The notes beneath the pieces were generated by a model. It did not search any database. It saw only the letters and a program-made list of their open reading frames with translations, and was not told the origin of the DNA. A stretch of DNA of 64,000 nucleotides from Merdimmobilis hominis (GTDB lineage Bacteria > Bacillota > Clostridia > Oscillospirales > Ruminococcaceae), in NCBI RefSeq assembly GCF_021109255.1, contig NZ_JAJODG010000003.1, one strand, 5' to 3'. Positions 42,109 to 51,373 of this stretch are shown here, one piece after another (positions within the stretch are counted from its first letter, which is position 1; the number at the start of each line of letters is the position of its first letter). A program made the translations under genes and the position numbers.

Positions 42109-43668
42109 TTAATCGTTGATGGTAAAGGAAGCTGCCAAGGGGAGGGGAAGCTGGCTCCCCTGAGGGGAGGCGGTGTAGACTTGGCGGTTGCCCGCCTTGT
42201 CGGTCAAGGTGGCTCGGGTCAGGCGGTAGGTACCCTCCTGCTTGGTCTGGAAAGATTTGACCTTCCCTTCGTAACCGCTGCCTTTTTCCTTGAGGATGAC
42301 GTTGATGGATTTGCCCTCCGCATTTTTAAACTGGAGTTTGACACTGTCCACACCGGATAAGTCGTCCCTTGCCTTGGCGGTGATGGTCAAGTCGTCCCCT
42401 GCGTCGATGGACTCCTTAGAGGGAGCTACCGACAACAGCTGGGGTCCATTTTCATCCGCTTGGGAGACACCGCCGCTGAGGGTAAAGGACACCGCCTGGG
42501 GCAGGGGGAGCTTATGGTTCCAATCCTTGATGTCAGCAGGGCGACAGTAGGCTTGGTAATTTTTGGCCTCGTCCATCAGCGCCACATTGTCCAGCTGGAA
42601 GGTGCCGTCCGGCTCATAGCGGCTCACCTGGAGCCAGCCGGTGTACACCCCGCCCAGCCGGTCATCCTTGGTCAGCACCTTGGTAACCGAGCGGTCGTTC
42701 TGGTCGTTTTGGAACCGCAGGGTGATGTGCTCCACGCCGGAGAGGTCGTCGCTGGCTTTGACCTGTACCCGGTATTCCCGGTTGTTGCCCTTGCTGCGGC
42801 TTTCCACAATGGAGATCGATTGAAGTGCCGGAGGGGTGTTGTCCCCGGTTTGAGGCCCCACCTGGAAGGAGCAGCTCACCGGCAGGGGGAGGCTGTCCTC
42901 CTCCCCGTTGGAGGCGTAGGTCACCGATTCGCCGGCCCGGTCTTTTACCGTGATTTTGAGAAGGATGTAGCTGCCTTGGGGCTCGTGGTCCGGGATGTCC
43001 AGCTCCGACCGGTAAACCCCGGCGGCCACCTGATCCTCTTCTTTGATATCGTAGATCAGCCGCCGCCCGTTTTGGGGGTTCCAAAAGACAGTGGTGGCCT
43101 TGTCAAAGCCTATGGGAGCTTGGGGCAGTGTGAGGGAAAGGGCGGTGGAACATCCGGCTGACAGGTCCTGCCGCTCCACCTGGCAGGCGAGAGGGGAAAG
43201 GGTGCCAGGGTCCTTCACCACCTGGAAGGAAGGGATCTCCTCCAGGGCTTCTTCCTCGTCATCGTCCCGGATGTCCTCTTCCCGCCGGTACAGGCTGCGG
43301 TTGCCGGATTTGTCGGTGAGGGAGGCGCTTTTGAGGCGGTAGACCCCCTCCGGCGCAGTGGCGGGGATGGAGAGTTCCCCGTTGCAGAGGCACTCCTTTT
43401 CCGCCCCTTCGGCGGATGTCTTCAAGGTGACGGTGAGGGTTGTTTTGGTGTTTTCCTCTTCAAACCGCAGGAGGATGGAGCGGATGCCGTCCTCATCCCA
43501 ACCGTTGGCCCCGATGAAAAGGGTGGACCCAGGGGAGACTACCGAGCGGGAAAGGGAGAAGTCATAGAGTTCCGGCCCACCGTTGTCGGTGTCGGCAAAG
43601 GCGTTCACCGGCGCGCCTATTAAAAGGAGGGCAGTGAATAGGGAGATCAGTTTGTGGGGGTTTTGCAT
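42109..43668 (-). CDS. Secreted protein with repeated Ig-like domains
   Basis: A 519-residue exported protein. ATG 43668 follows AAAGGAG; the signal peptide ends at NAFA near residue 25. Four or so repeats of about 110-120 residues follow, each with an Ig-like beta-sandwich pattern: an opening SPGS/DAGDDL segment, a D-DLSGV-x-x-x-LRF/QF strand, and a closing TLTDKAGN-x-x-Y strand (near residues 115, 250, 370 and 500). Such domains mediate adhesion or serve as spacers on the cell surface. No anchor is seen, so it may act in complex with its operon partners. It overlaps the MMPL exporter gene by 22 bp and precedes the 749-residue secreted protein by 18 bp. Confidence 0.8.
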   Translation of the reverse strand: MQNPHKLISLFTALLLIGAPVNAFADTDNGGPELYDFSLSRSVVSPGSTLFIGANGWDEDGIRSILLRFEEENTKTTLTVTLKTSAEGAEKECLCNGELSIPATAPEGVYRLKSASLTDKSGNRSLYRREEDIRDDDEEEALEEIPSFQVVKDPGTLSPLACQVERQDLSAGCSTALSLTLPQAPIGFDKATTVFWNPQNGRRLIYDIKEEDQVAAGVYRSELDIPDHEPQGSYILLKITVKDRAGESVTYASNGEEDSLPLPVSCSFQVGPQTGDNTPPALQSISIVESRSKGNNREYRVQVKASDDLSGVEHITLRFQNDQNDRSVTKVLTKDDRLGGVYTGWLQVSRYEPDGTFQLDNVALMDEAKNYQAYCRPADIKDWNHKLPLPQAVSFTLSGGVSQADENGPQLLSVAPSKESIDAGDDLTITAKARDDLSGVDSVKLQFKNAEGKSINVILKEKGSGYEGKVKSFQTKQEGTYRLTRATLTDKAGNRQVYTASPQGSQLPLPLAASFTIND

Positions 43669-45752
43669 GGTTCCAGCTCCTTTCCAGTTTTTTGGTTCTC
43701 GGGATAGAATTCCTGTTTTTTGGTGGTTTTTCGGATCAATCCCTCCAATGTGGTCAGCAGGGTGGGCAGGAACACCAGCACCAGGATGGCCGAGAGGACG
43801 GCGCCCCGGGCGATGAGGATGCCCAGCTGGCTGATGACCCCGTTGGTGGAGACAAAGCCCAGCACCAGGCCGGCGGAAGTCATAATCCCCGCCGAGGTGA
43901 GGATGCTGCCCGCTGTGCCCTGGATGGTGCGGAAGGCAGCCTCTGATTTAACCATGGAGGTGCGGTTTTCAAAATACCGGTTGGCAAACAGGATGGCGTA
44001 GTCCACCGTGGCGCCAAGCTGCACCGAACTGATGATCAAATAGCCGATGTAGTTGAGGGTCTGGTCGGTGAAGTAGGGTACCGCCATGTTGATGTAAATA
44101 GAGGATTCAATGGTCAAAAGGAGCAGGATGGGCAGGGAGAAGGAGTGGAAGGTGAACAGGAGGATCACCGCGATGGCCCCGATGGCGATGGCGTTAACCT
44201 TGATGCTGTCCGCTGTGATGGTGTCCTTCATGTCGTAGACATTGACGCTCTCACCCGCCAGGTGGTAAGCGCCGGGGTAATACTCCTCGGCCATATTCCG
44301 CACCTTTTCCACAAAGGAGAAGGTCTCGTTGCTCTCGCTGGGGAGCCGGGCGGTGATGACCATGCGGGTGTATTCGTCGGAGTTGAGCTGGCTGAGCTGG
44401 TCTTTTGGAACATAAGCCTCTGGGATGGATTTGCCGGCGTTTTCCACATAAGAGAGCACCGAGGATACCTCTGGCAGGTCTTTGAGCCGGTCGTTGAGCT
44501 CCTGCTCATAGGCTCGATTCCCTCTTGGCACCATCAGGGCGAAAGTGGAGGACTGGCCAAACAGATCCTCAATAGCTTCCCGATCCATGGCAACCTGGGA
44601 ATCCGGGCTGGCCATACCGGAGGTGCCGTACATATAAGAGATTTGGTGCTGTGCCAAAAAGCAGGGGATCAGCAGTACCGCAACCCCAATGGTGACCAAC
44701 CTCTTTACCCGATTGGTGCCTTTGGCCAGTTTTTCAAAGGAGGGCATAAAGGAGCGGTGTGCAGTCTTGTCAATCCACTTGTAACAGCAGATGGTCATGC
44801 AGGGCATAAACACCAAGGTGGTGAGCAGGGAAATGGCGATGCCCTTGGCTAGCACATAGCCCATATCCGGGCCGATTTTGAACCGCATGGCCACCAGGGC
44901 TACAAACCCAACTACAGTGGTCAGGCCGCTGGATAGGATGGAGGTGGCGGAACCGGCCACTGCCTTGGACATGGCGTCCAATGGAGCAAGGCCCTCTGCC
45001 CGGGCATCCTCAAACCGCTCCAGCAGGAAGATGGCATAGTCCATCGAGCAGGCCAGCTGCAATATGGCGCCTGTGGTGTTGGTAATGAAGGAGATTTCGC
45101 CGAAGATCAGGTTGGTGCCCATGTTGATGATGATGGCCACACCGACATTGATCATAAACAGCACAGCTTCAAACCAAGAGGTGGTGGTGAACAACAGGAT
45201 GCAGAACATCAGCGGTATGATGATGGACATCATGTGCTGGATCTCCACATCGGTGGTAATCTGTGCATTGACCGTATCCACCGGGTTGCCGCTCATGGCG
45301 CCTTCTTCCCCAATGATAGCCCGGATGGCTTCCAAGGTCTGCTCCTGGTTTTCATCGGCCACCGTTACTGAAAAAAGGGCATTGCCGTCTTTGTAGTAAT
45401 CTTCCACGGTTTTAGCGCTTTGGATCTCTAGGGGAACCTGGATATTCACCTGGTCATCCAGCCAGATGACATCTTCCACCCCGTCTACTGCGGCGATCTC
45501 TTCCTTGTAGGAGAGAGCCTGGGGGATGGAGACATCCCGCACCATAACCCGCACATTGGGTACCGCTTTGTCATAGGATTCATTCATCACATCCAAGGCG
45601 ATGGTGGAGGGAGCTTCATCTGGCAGGTAATCCACCAAGTCATAGTTGATGCCGACCATGGTGGTGAGGACGCCACACAGGATTGTGCCGCCCAAAAAAA
45701 GGGCCAGCACTGCGCCCCGCCATTTTAGCATCTGTTTGATAGCCCGTTCCAA
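43647..45752 (-). CDS. MMPL/RND family exporter
   Basis: A 701-residue protein with twelve predicted membrane helices in the MMPL pattern (1+5, 1+5). TTG 45752 lies 7 nt after a perfect AGGAGG; the longer frame to 45827 runs into the promoter region. Two large extracytoplasmic domains follow helices 1 and 7. Conserved membrane motifs are ACSMDYAIFLLERFEDAR near residue 235 and GATVDYAILFANRYFENR near 590, whose Asp residues carry protons. Such pumps export lipids, surface glycolipids or drugs using the proton gradient. It is the first gene of an operon with two secreted partners, under the divergent TetR regulator. The cargo is unknown. Confidence 0.93.
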   Translation of the reverse strand: MERAIKQMLKWRGAVLALFLGGTILCGVLTTMVGINYDLVDYLPDEAPSTIALDVMNESYDKAVPNVRVMVRDVSIPQALSYKEEIAAVDGVEDVIWLDDQVNIQVPLEIQSAKTVEDYYKDGNALFSVTVADENQEQTLEAIRAIIGEEGAMSGNPVDTVNAQITTDVEIQHMMSIIIPLMFCILLFTTTSWFEAVLFMINVGVAIIINMGTNLIFGEISFITNTTGAILQLACSMDYAIFLLERFEDARAEGLAPLDAMSKAVAGSATSILSSGLTTVVGFVALVAMRFKIGPDMGYVLAKGIAISLLTTLVFMPCMTICCYKWIDKTAHRSFMPSFEKLAKGTNRVKRLVTIGVAVLLIPCFLAQHQISYMYGTSGMASPDSQVAMDREAIEDLFGQSSTFALMVPRGNRAYEQELNDRLKDLPEVSSVLSYVENAGKSIPEAYVPKDQLSQLNSDEYTRMVITARLPSESNETFSFVEKVRNMAEEYYPGAYHLAGESVNVYDMKDTITADSIKVNAIAIGAIAVILLFTFHSFSLPILLLLTIESSIYINMAVPYFTDQTLNYIGYLIISSVQLGATVDYAILFANRYFENRTSMVKSEAAFRTIQGTAGSILTSAGIMTSAGLVLGFVSTNGVISQLGILIARGAVLSAILVLVFLPTLLTTLEGLIRKTTKKQEFYPENQKTGKELEPCKTPTN

Positions 45753-45795
45753 ACGATTACCTCCTATAAACTGTAGAGTGTTTAATAAACAAATG

Positions 45796-45824
45796 TTGAC
45801 TATCTTGGCAAAAATCATTATAAT
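45796..45824 (+). promoter_or_regulatory. Promoter of the TetR gene
   Basis: TTGACT (45796-45801), 17-bp spacer, TATAAT (45819-45824). It lies only 44 bp from the divergent MMPL start codon, so a repressor bound here could block both directions. Confidence 0.75.
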
Positions 45825-45931
45825 CAACTTATGGACAGTTTACCATATTCAAATAAGGATGGTTTTGTCCGATACTAAACAAAATTTTCCTATCTGTCTT
45901 TTATCTCGCCTTTGGAGGAGGTAAACTTTTT

Positions 45932-46525
45932 ATGAACACAAAAAATGACGACCGACGGGTCCGAAAAACCAAAAAAGCCCTGCGGCAGGGTCTGTCGGAA
46001 CTGCTACTGAAGAAGAACATCAAGGACATCTCGGTGCGGGAACTGACCGATTATGTGGACATCCACCGGGGGACGTTTTATCTCCATTACCGGGACATCT
46101 ACGACCTGTATGCCCAGATTGAGGCGGAGACCGCCCAGGAGGTCAAGGGCATCTTGGAGCGCTACACCCCGGAGGAGGTGGCCGGAAACCCCTTTCCCAT
46201 GATTTTGACTTTGATTGAATACATCGCCGAGAACGTCAGCCTCTGCCGGATGATGCTGAGCCAAAATGGAAATATGTCCTTCACCAAGGAACTGAGCGAC
46301 ATCATCTATCAAAAATGCATCCACGACTGGATGGCCTTGTTTAAAGAGAGCACCATGGAACAGCGTGAATTTTATGGGGCTTATGTGGTTTCCGGATGTA
46401 TCGGGGTGCTGCGCAAGTGGCTGGATACCGGCATGGCCCAGACCCCTGAGCGAGTGGCCACCATTATTGAAAAGATCACCGTTCAGGGGATGAAATTCCT
46501 CTGCCAACCCTTGGCAGCAGAATAG
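45932..46525 (+). CDS. TetR/AcrR family transcriptional regulator
   Basis: A 197-residue regulator. ATG 45932 follows TTTGGAGGAGG. The N-terminal helix-turn-helix (residues about 10-58) reads KKALRQGLSELLLKKNIKDI then VRELTDYVDIHRGTFYLHYRD, with the TFY-x-H-Y-x-D recognition-helix pattern. The C-terminal domain (about 70-190) is the helical ligand-binding and dimerisation part, with cysteines and a hydrophobic core but no specific match. It is divergent from the MMPL operon, the classic arrangement of a local repressor of an exporter. Its likely inducer is the exported compound or a related envelope-active molecule. Confidence 0.93.
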   Translation: MNTKNDDRRVRKTKKALRQGLSELLLKKNIKDISVRELTDYVDIHRGTFYLHYRDIYDLYAQIEAETAQEVKGILERYTPEEVAGNPFPMILTLIEYIAENVSLCRMMLSQNGNMSFTKELSDIIYQKCIHDWMALFKESTMEQREFYGAYVVSGCIGVLRKWLDTGMAQTPERVATIIEKITVQGMKFLCQPLAAE

Positions 46526-46533
46526 GGGGATAT

Positions 46534-46576
46534 AAAAAAGCCAGGCGTACCCTTATAAGGGTACGCCTGGCTTTTT
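46534..46576. terminator. Bidirectional terminator between tetR and sigK
   Basis: A stem of about 19 bp, AAAAAGCCAGGCGTACCCT and its complement with a 4-nt loop, has T-runs on both strands. Confidence 0.95.
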
Positions 46577-46582
46577 TGCGCC

Positions 46583-47293
46583 TCAACTGTGAGCGGGGGT
46601 GGGATCGTCCACATAAAATTGGTCTCGAAGTTCCAAAATTGCCCGTTTTTCAATGCGGGATACATAGGAACGGGAGATTCCCAGCTTTTTGGCCACTTCC
46701 CGCTGGGTGAGGGGAGGGGTCCCATAAAGGCCGTACCGCATGGCGAGAATCTGCCGGTCCCGGGGTTCCAGGCACTGCTGGAGCAGGATATACAGCCGGT
46801 CGGATTTGATCCGCAGGTCGATGATGTCAAAAATGTTGTCATCGGTGGCCATGATGTCCAGTAAGGTCAGGGCATTGCCGTCCTTGTCGGTGTCGATGGG
46901 GTCGGATATGTACACATCTTGGGCCGATTTTTTCTTGTTGCGGAAATACATGAGGATTTCATTTTCAATACAGCGGGAAGTGTAGGTGGCAAACCGGGTG
47001 CCCTTGTCACAGTCAAAGGTGGAAACCGCTTTGATCAGGCCAATGGTTCCAATGGAGATCAAATCGTCTTGATCCTTGACATTGGAGTAATACTTTTTGA
47101 TGATGTGGGCCACCAGCCGCAGATTGTGGACAATCAGGGTATTGCGGGCCTCCTCATCCCCCTCCTTTATTTTTTGCAGGCATTCCCGTTCCTGCTTGGG
47201 GGTCAAGGGTTTGGGGAAAGAACCTCCCGTCGTGACGTGGAGCGTCATGTACAAAAGGTTGCACAAAGCCATGGGAACAAAGATAGAAACCAT
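46583..47293 (-). CDS. sigK: RNA polymerase sporulation sigma factor SigK (pro-sigma-K)
   Basis: A 236-residue sigma-70 factor. ATG 47293 follows GGAGGTGAT. Residues 1 to about 25 form a hydrophobic pro-sequence (MVSIFVPMALCNLLYMTLHV), as in pro-sigma-K, which is removed by the mother-cell protease. Region 2 has NLRLVAHIIKKYY, DLISIGTIGLIKAV and GTRFATYTSRCIENEILMYFR; region 4 has LTQREVAKKLGISRSYVSRIEKRA. Sigma-K directs late mother-cell transcription (coat, cortex maturation). The gene is intact, without the skin-type prophage interruption found in some Bacillus and Clostridium strains. It is monocistronic and ends at a strong terminator. It is direct evidence that the organism descends from spore formers. 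Confidence 0.95.
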   Translation of the reverse strand: MVSIFVPMALCNLLYMTLHVTTGGSFPKPLTPKQERECLQKIKEGDEEARNTLIVHNLRLVAHIIKKYYSNVKDQDDLISIGTIGLIKAVSTFDCDKGTRFATYTSRCIENEILMYFRNKKKSAQDVYISDPIDTDKDGNALTLLDIMATDDNIFDIIDLRIKSDRLYILLQQCLEPRDRQILAMRYGLYGTPPLTQREVAKKLGISRSYVSRIEKRAILELRDQFYVDDPTPAHS

Positions 47294-47540
47294 TCGGATC
47301 ACCTCCCTGCATGGTATGCAGCAAGGGGATTGTTCGGTGCATGGCCGGGAAAAAACAGTGGTTTTCCCGTTGTTTATCGGGGAAACTGCCCTATGTTATT
47401 GTGCTTTTTACAGGGATACACTATAATTATCGGTAAAAGCGGATTGCTTTCCCGCTGGATCTCCCCTGGGGGCACCGACCAGACACAAAGAGAGAAAACC
47501 ACCAGGGAACTGGCGGCATCGATGGAAGGAGCTTGAGATA

Positions 47541-47978
47541 ATGGAAGAACTGACCATCCTCCCTGCGGGAGAGGAACACCTGGATACGGTATATGACATG
47601 ATCTGCAAGTTGGAGGAAACCCGCCTTTCCTATCCCGGCTTCTGCCATGCATACCGCACCAACCTGGCGGAGAAGCGCATCCGGTATTTTTTAGCGGCCC
47701 GGGGGGAGGAGCTCTTAGGATTTGCCAGCCTCCACATCGAGGAGCTGCTCCACCACGCGTCCCCAGTGGGGGAGCTCCAAGAGCTGATTGTCCGGGAGGA
47801 GGCACGGGGTACCGGTGCGGGGGTGGCTTTGATGGCGGCAGTGGAAGCCGCAGCACGGGCGGCGGGCTGTACCCAACTGGAAGTCTGCGCCAATGTGCGC
47901 CGGAAAGCCACCCACCGGTTTTATGAAAACCGCGGGTTTGTGAACGATCACTTCAACCTCTGCAAACCTCTGCGGTAG
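47541..47978 (+). CDS. GNAT family N-acetyltransferase
   Basis: A 145-residue acetyltransferase of the GNAT fold. The acetyl-CoA binding loop is seen as ELIVREEARGTGAGVALMAAVEAAAR (residues about 78-103), a version of the R/Q-x-x-G-x-G/A motif. The following CTQLEVCANVRRKATHRFYENRGFV is the usual last strand-helix, with the tyrosine acid. It transfers acetyl from acetyl-CoA to an amino group of a small molecule or protein; the acceptor cannot be predicted. The GGAG site lies 9 nt before ATG 47541. It is transcribed away from sigK and ends at the hairpin 48010-48068. No linked gene suggests a substrate. Confidence 0.9.
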   Translation: MEELTILPAGEEHLDTVYDMICKLEETRLSYPGFCHAYRTNLAEKRIRYFLAARGEELLGFASLHIEELLHHASPVGELQELIVREEARGTGAGVALMAAVEAAARAAGCTQLEVCANVRRKATHRFYENRGFVNDHFNLCKPLR

Positions 47979-48009
47979 CGGGGCAATGACCGCTTGATTT
48001 AAAAAGCAG

Positions 48010-48068
48010 AAAGGCGCCTGCAAGGCCGAATCCCACTGTAACTGGGAAGGGCCCCGCAGGCGCCTTTT
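48010..48068. terminator. Bidirectional terminator after the acetyltransferase gene
   Basis: The outer stem AAAGGCGCCTGC / GCAGGCGCCTTT encloses a smaller TCCCA/TGGGA hairpin and ends in TTTT. Confidence 0.8.
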
Positions 48069-48117
48069 GAAATTGCCGCTCTGTGCGGCGATGGTTTTTG
48101 ATTGCTATGTTAGCCTG

Positions 48118-48891
48118 TTAGAAGTTGGGCATTTTTGCCGTGGGCATCATCAGCACTTTTCCAGTGCCGCGGTAGACGTTGACCAGCCCCTCGCCGGATG
48201 CGGCGGAGCCGATGAGGCTTTTGCCGGAACGCTCCACCGTGAATTCCAGGCTTTTGCTCCACGCGATGGCATAGTTCCCGTCTACCTTCAATACGTCGTT
48301 CTGCAAGGTGATTTCAATCAACTCTTCCATAGGGCAGCTGGACTCGATGCAGAAAACGCCTCTCCCGTTCAGGCTCAGGTTGAAGAGGCCCTCCCCACCG
48401 GCGACAGCGGAAGAAAAGCTGGACCGCATCACCGCTTTGTGCTCCAGGCTGGATTCGCAGGCCAGGAACAGACCGTCGTCCAGGATCACAGAACCGCCCC
48501 AGTCCTCAGCGCTCATGAGAATGAGATGTTTATAGGTGGGTTCCAGCACCAAAATGCCATCTCCAGTGTATTCTGGCTTGATCGCCGATTCGCCGCTGGT
48601 TTTGCCCCGTACAGCTTTGCCTAGAAAATCCCCGACCCCTTTGACCCCGGTGGTGGCGCTGACATTGCCAACCATCCATTGCATGGCTCCCGCCTGTATG
48701 GTGACCGGCGCCTTGCTGAGGTCACAGACCAGCTGGCGTTTTTTTACATTCATCTGTGCGCTGTAGTAGGCAGTCACCGCAGAATCAGGCGTTACGCTCA
48801 AATCCCGCTGGTACTCAATGACCTGAAAAGCCCCCAGCTTTGAAATGGTTTTGACATCATCGTTGTCTGTAAAATTGGAAATCTGATACAT
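48118..48891 (-). CDS. AIM24 family protein (TRAP-like beta-propeller)
   Basis: A 257-residue all-beta protein of the AIM24 family. Characteristic elements are FQVIEYQRD near residue 25, a G-AMQWMVGNV segment near 70, an EPTYKHLILM strand in the middle, the GEGLFNLSLNGRG stretch near 170, and GLVNVYRGTGKVLMMP at the C-terminus. Bacterial members are cytoplasmic and of unknown biochemical role; the yeast namesake affects mitochondrial membrane organisation. There is no signal peptide or membrane span. It is a single-gene unit convergent with the acetyltransferase gene. Length is normal. Confidence 0.88.
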   Translation of the reverse strand: MYQISNFTDNDDVKTISKLGAFQVIEYQRDLSVTPDSAVTAYYSAQMNVKKRQLVCDLSKAPVTIQAGAMQWMVGNVSATTGVKGVGDFLGKAVRGKTSGESAIKPEYTGDGILVLEPTYKHLILMSAEDWGGSVILDDGLFLACESSLEHKAVMRSSFSSAVAGGEGLFNLSLNGRGVFCIESSCPMEELIEITLQNDVLKVDGNYAIAWSKSLEFTVERSGKSLIGSAASGEGLVNVYRGTGKVLMMPTAKMPNF

Positions 48892-49135
48892 CGGTTCCCT
48901 CCGTTCAATTCAGTGTTTCCTCGATTCGGGTTTAATCCCATTATAGTTCTCCCACGGGAAAACCACAAGGCCCGACAGAGATTTTTGTTTGGCCTTGATC
49001 CTGTGGGTGAAAGCTCCCTCCGTGAGATGGAAGGGGAGAGGAGGCTTTCTTTGCGGCGGTGGATTTGCTATAATGAAGGAAAGAGACTCGATCCTCCTTG
49101 GAAAAGGATGAATCAGAAGGAAAGTGGTGAGAGTT

Positions 49136-51232
49136 GTGAAAAAACCAGGCAAAAACCCGGTCTTTTGGAAGATCCTGGCGGTCTGCCTGTCGGCGGCGGT
49201 GCTGCTGGCCGGGTGTGCGGAGCGCACGGACAAAGAGAATCCGGGGAAGGCGGAGGGCAGCTCCTCTTCTTCTGGCGTTGAGGTGGATGAGGCTGTTGCA
49301 TCGCGGCTGCTGGAGGAGTTTATTCTCCCCTATGAGGCGCTGGCAGGTGGGGCAGCTTTTGCATCTCCTGAAGAGATCCAGCCGGATGTGATGGCGGCGT
49401 TTTGCTTCTATGCCGCCCAGGCGCAGCTGGGGGAGGAGCGGTTTTTGGCAGGGGATGAAAACCACCAATACATGCTCCTGCCAGAGGAATGGCTGGACGG
49501 ATATGCCCAGATTCTGTTTGGGGCCTCTGCGCCTGCCGATCTGGGGGATACCGAACTGGTGTACTGCGATTCCGAGTTTAGTGACGAGGGGAAAACCATC
49601 CTTCCGGAAGAACTGCGGGGGTATACCGGCCGTGTGTATGGCTCCTCCTATGTGAAGAAGGGGATGGTGCCTGACTACCAGGTGTCCCTCCAGGAGGTGA
49701 AGGACACCGGTTCCGGCGTGGAGATCCAGGTGGGCCGCAGGGTGGACAGCATCGACCTGCCGGATGTCACCTACTCTTTTGTGTTTGTGCCGGCGGTGGA
49801 GAACCCGCTCCTGGGGGAACAGTTCCCCGCTGGGGCCTACCGGCTGACGGAGGTGCAGGCGGACATCGGCCCGGAGTTCACCCAGATCAGCACACCGCAG
49901 CAGCTGGTGCAGCTGAGCAAGATGGTCAACTGCGGGGATAAAACCTATGTGGGGAGCACCTTTGTCCTCACAGAGGACCTGGACATGTCCGGGGTAAAGA
50001 TGGAGCCCATCGGCGTGGTGCGGCGGTTCTCCTATAAGGGGGTCAACCCCTTTGCCGCCACCTTTGACGGCCAGGGGCACACCATCTCCCATTTGGCGAT
50101 GGATCACCCCTTCCAGCCAGCCGACTCCAATGGGATCAGCCTCCCGGTGGGCTTGTTTGGCAGGACCGCCCAAACCGCAGTGATTCAGAACCTCCACCTC
50201 AAGGATCTATCCATCCGGGGAGACAGCGGTGTAGGCGGCTTGGCAGGGAGTTTTTCCGGGCGGATGTACCACTGCACCGTCTCCGGGGAGGTGAGCGGGA
50301 AATCCGACGTGGGCGGTATGGTAGGCGGAACTATGGTGGGCGGCACCGGCAATGCGGAGCTGGTGGACTGCCACGTGGACGTGCAAGTTACTGGCACCGG
50401 CGGGACAGGCGGTTTTGCCGGGTATGCAGGCCATGCTTGGTTTGAGGGATGCAGCGCCAAAGGGACAGTGTCCATTGGGGCGGATGAGCCGGGATCAGTC
50501 TCTGGGGTAGCGGGCGGCTTTGCCGGGCACCAGCAGGGCAGCGTCATCCGCAACTGTTTTGCTTCGGTGAATGTGCGCACCATGACCAATGCCAGCATGG
50601 TGGGCAACTTCATTGGGCTCAGCGAGTATGCCACCACCATCCACTCCTACTGCAACGCGGATGCTGGCAGCGCCTGGGACCTGGTGGATGACGACTATGG
50701 CGGCTATATCGACGTGACCGCCCTGCCAAAGGCGGAGTATTGGAAAAAGCTGGAGGAATCCATCCCGGAGGGATATACCAAGGACAACGGTATTTTCGGC
50801 ACCAACTACAACAGCAAGGTGGCTTTGGTGGGCGTGGTGGATTTTGACAAAGACACCTTGGCTGCGCTGATCTATTACCCGGACGAGCGAACCAACAACT
50901 ATGTGCAGGACTGTGACTCCTTAGATGTCAGCGAGGGGAAGATGCTGCTCATCCCCATCCACAAGGATTTCCAAGTGGCGGTGTACGCCGATTTCCCCGA
51001 AGGGCGGCAGGAGATCTACCGGGCCAGTGCAGAAGATAAACTGGCTTGGCGGACCAAGGGCTACGCCCTGCGGCTGGATTGCGATTACTTGTTGCTGGAA
51101 GAGAAGGTCCCCATCATTCTACAGCTGGAGCAGGATGGAAGAACGGTGGAGTATGTCCCTGACCCAAGCCAAGCTGGTGGCCAGATGCAGGTGGTATACC
51201 TGGATGCTACAGAAGAAGGCCCAGGATTTTAA
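49136..51232 (+). CDS. GLUG-repeat surface lipoprotein (copy B)
   Basis: A roughly 698-residue lipoprotein. The start is uncertain among GTG 49124, 49127 and 49136; 49136 gives a standard basic signal start (VKKPGKN) after GGTGAG. Lipobox LLAGC has its cysteine near residue 27, then a Ser-rich linker. The N-domain (about 45-240) matches that of copy A at 13625-15214 (ILPYE-A... and a beta-rich VGRRVDSIDLPDV segment). Residues 255-500 carry GLUG-like units: ISTPQQLVQLSK, FDGQGHTISHLAM, VGGLAG, VGGMVGG and VAGGFAGHQQG. An extra C-terminal beta domain of about 200 residues is absent from copy A. It is probably a surface-exposed binding protein. No partner gene is linked. Confidence 0.8.
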   Translation: MKKPGKNPVFWKILAVCLSAAVLLAGCAERTDKENPGKAEGSSSSSGVEVDEAVASRLLEEFILPYEALAGGAAFASPEEIQPDVMAAFCFYAAQAQLGEERFLAGDENHQYMLLPEEWLDGYAQILFGASAPADLGDTELVYCDSEFSDEGKTILPEELRGYTGRVYGSSYVKKGMVPDYQVSLQEVKDTGSGVEIQVGRRVDSIDLPDVTYSFVFVPAVENPLLGEQFPAGAYRLTEVQADIGPEFTQISTPQQLVQLSKMVNCGDKTYVGSTFVLTEDLDMSGVKMEPIGVVRRFSYKGVNPFAATFDGQGHTISHLAMDHPFQPADSNGISLPVGLFGRTAQTAVIQNLHLKDLSIRGDSGVGGLAGSFSGRMYHCTVSGEVSGKSDVGGMVGGTMVGGTGNAELVDCHVDVQVTGTGGTGGFAGYAGHAWFEGCSAKGTVSIGADEPGSVSGVAGGFAGHQQGSVIRNCFASVNVRTMTNASMVGNFIGLSEYATTIHSYCNADAGSAWDLVDDDYGGYIDVTALPKAEYWKKLEESIPEGYTKDNGIFGTNYNSKVALVGVVDFDKDTLAALIYYPDERTNNYVQDCDSLDVSEGKMLLIPIHKDFQVAVYADFPEGRQEIYRASAEDKLAWRTKGYALRLDCDYLLLEEKVPIILQLEQDGRTVEYVPDPSQAGGQMQVVYLDATEEGPGF

Positions 51233-51330
51233 TCTGCTATATGGAGATGTTAGGGGATCTCTCTGTGGCAGTTGCCGGGGGAGAAACGGGTTGCCCGATG
51301 AAAAATCCTCTAGAAAATCTAAAAAATAGG

Positions 51331-51373
51331 AAAAAGAACGACTTCTATTTTTACAGAGGTCGTTCTTTTTTTA
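51331..51373 (+). terminator. Terminator of lipoprotein copy B
   Basis: A 16-bp stem AAAAAGAACGACTTCT / AGAGGTCGTTCTTTTT (one wobble) with an 8-nt loop, followed by further Ts. Confidence 0.9.
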
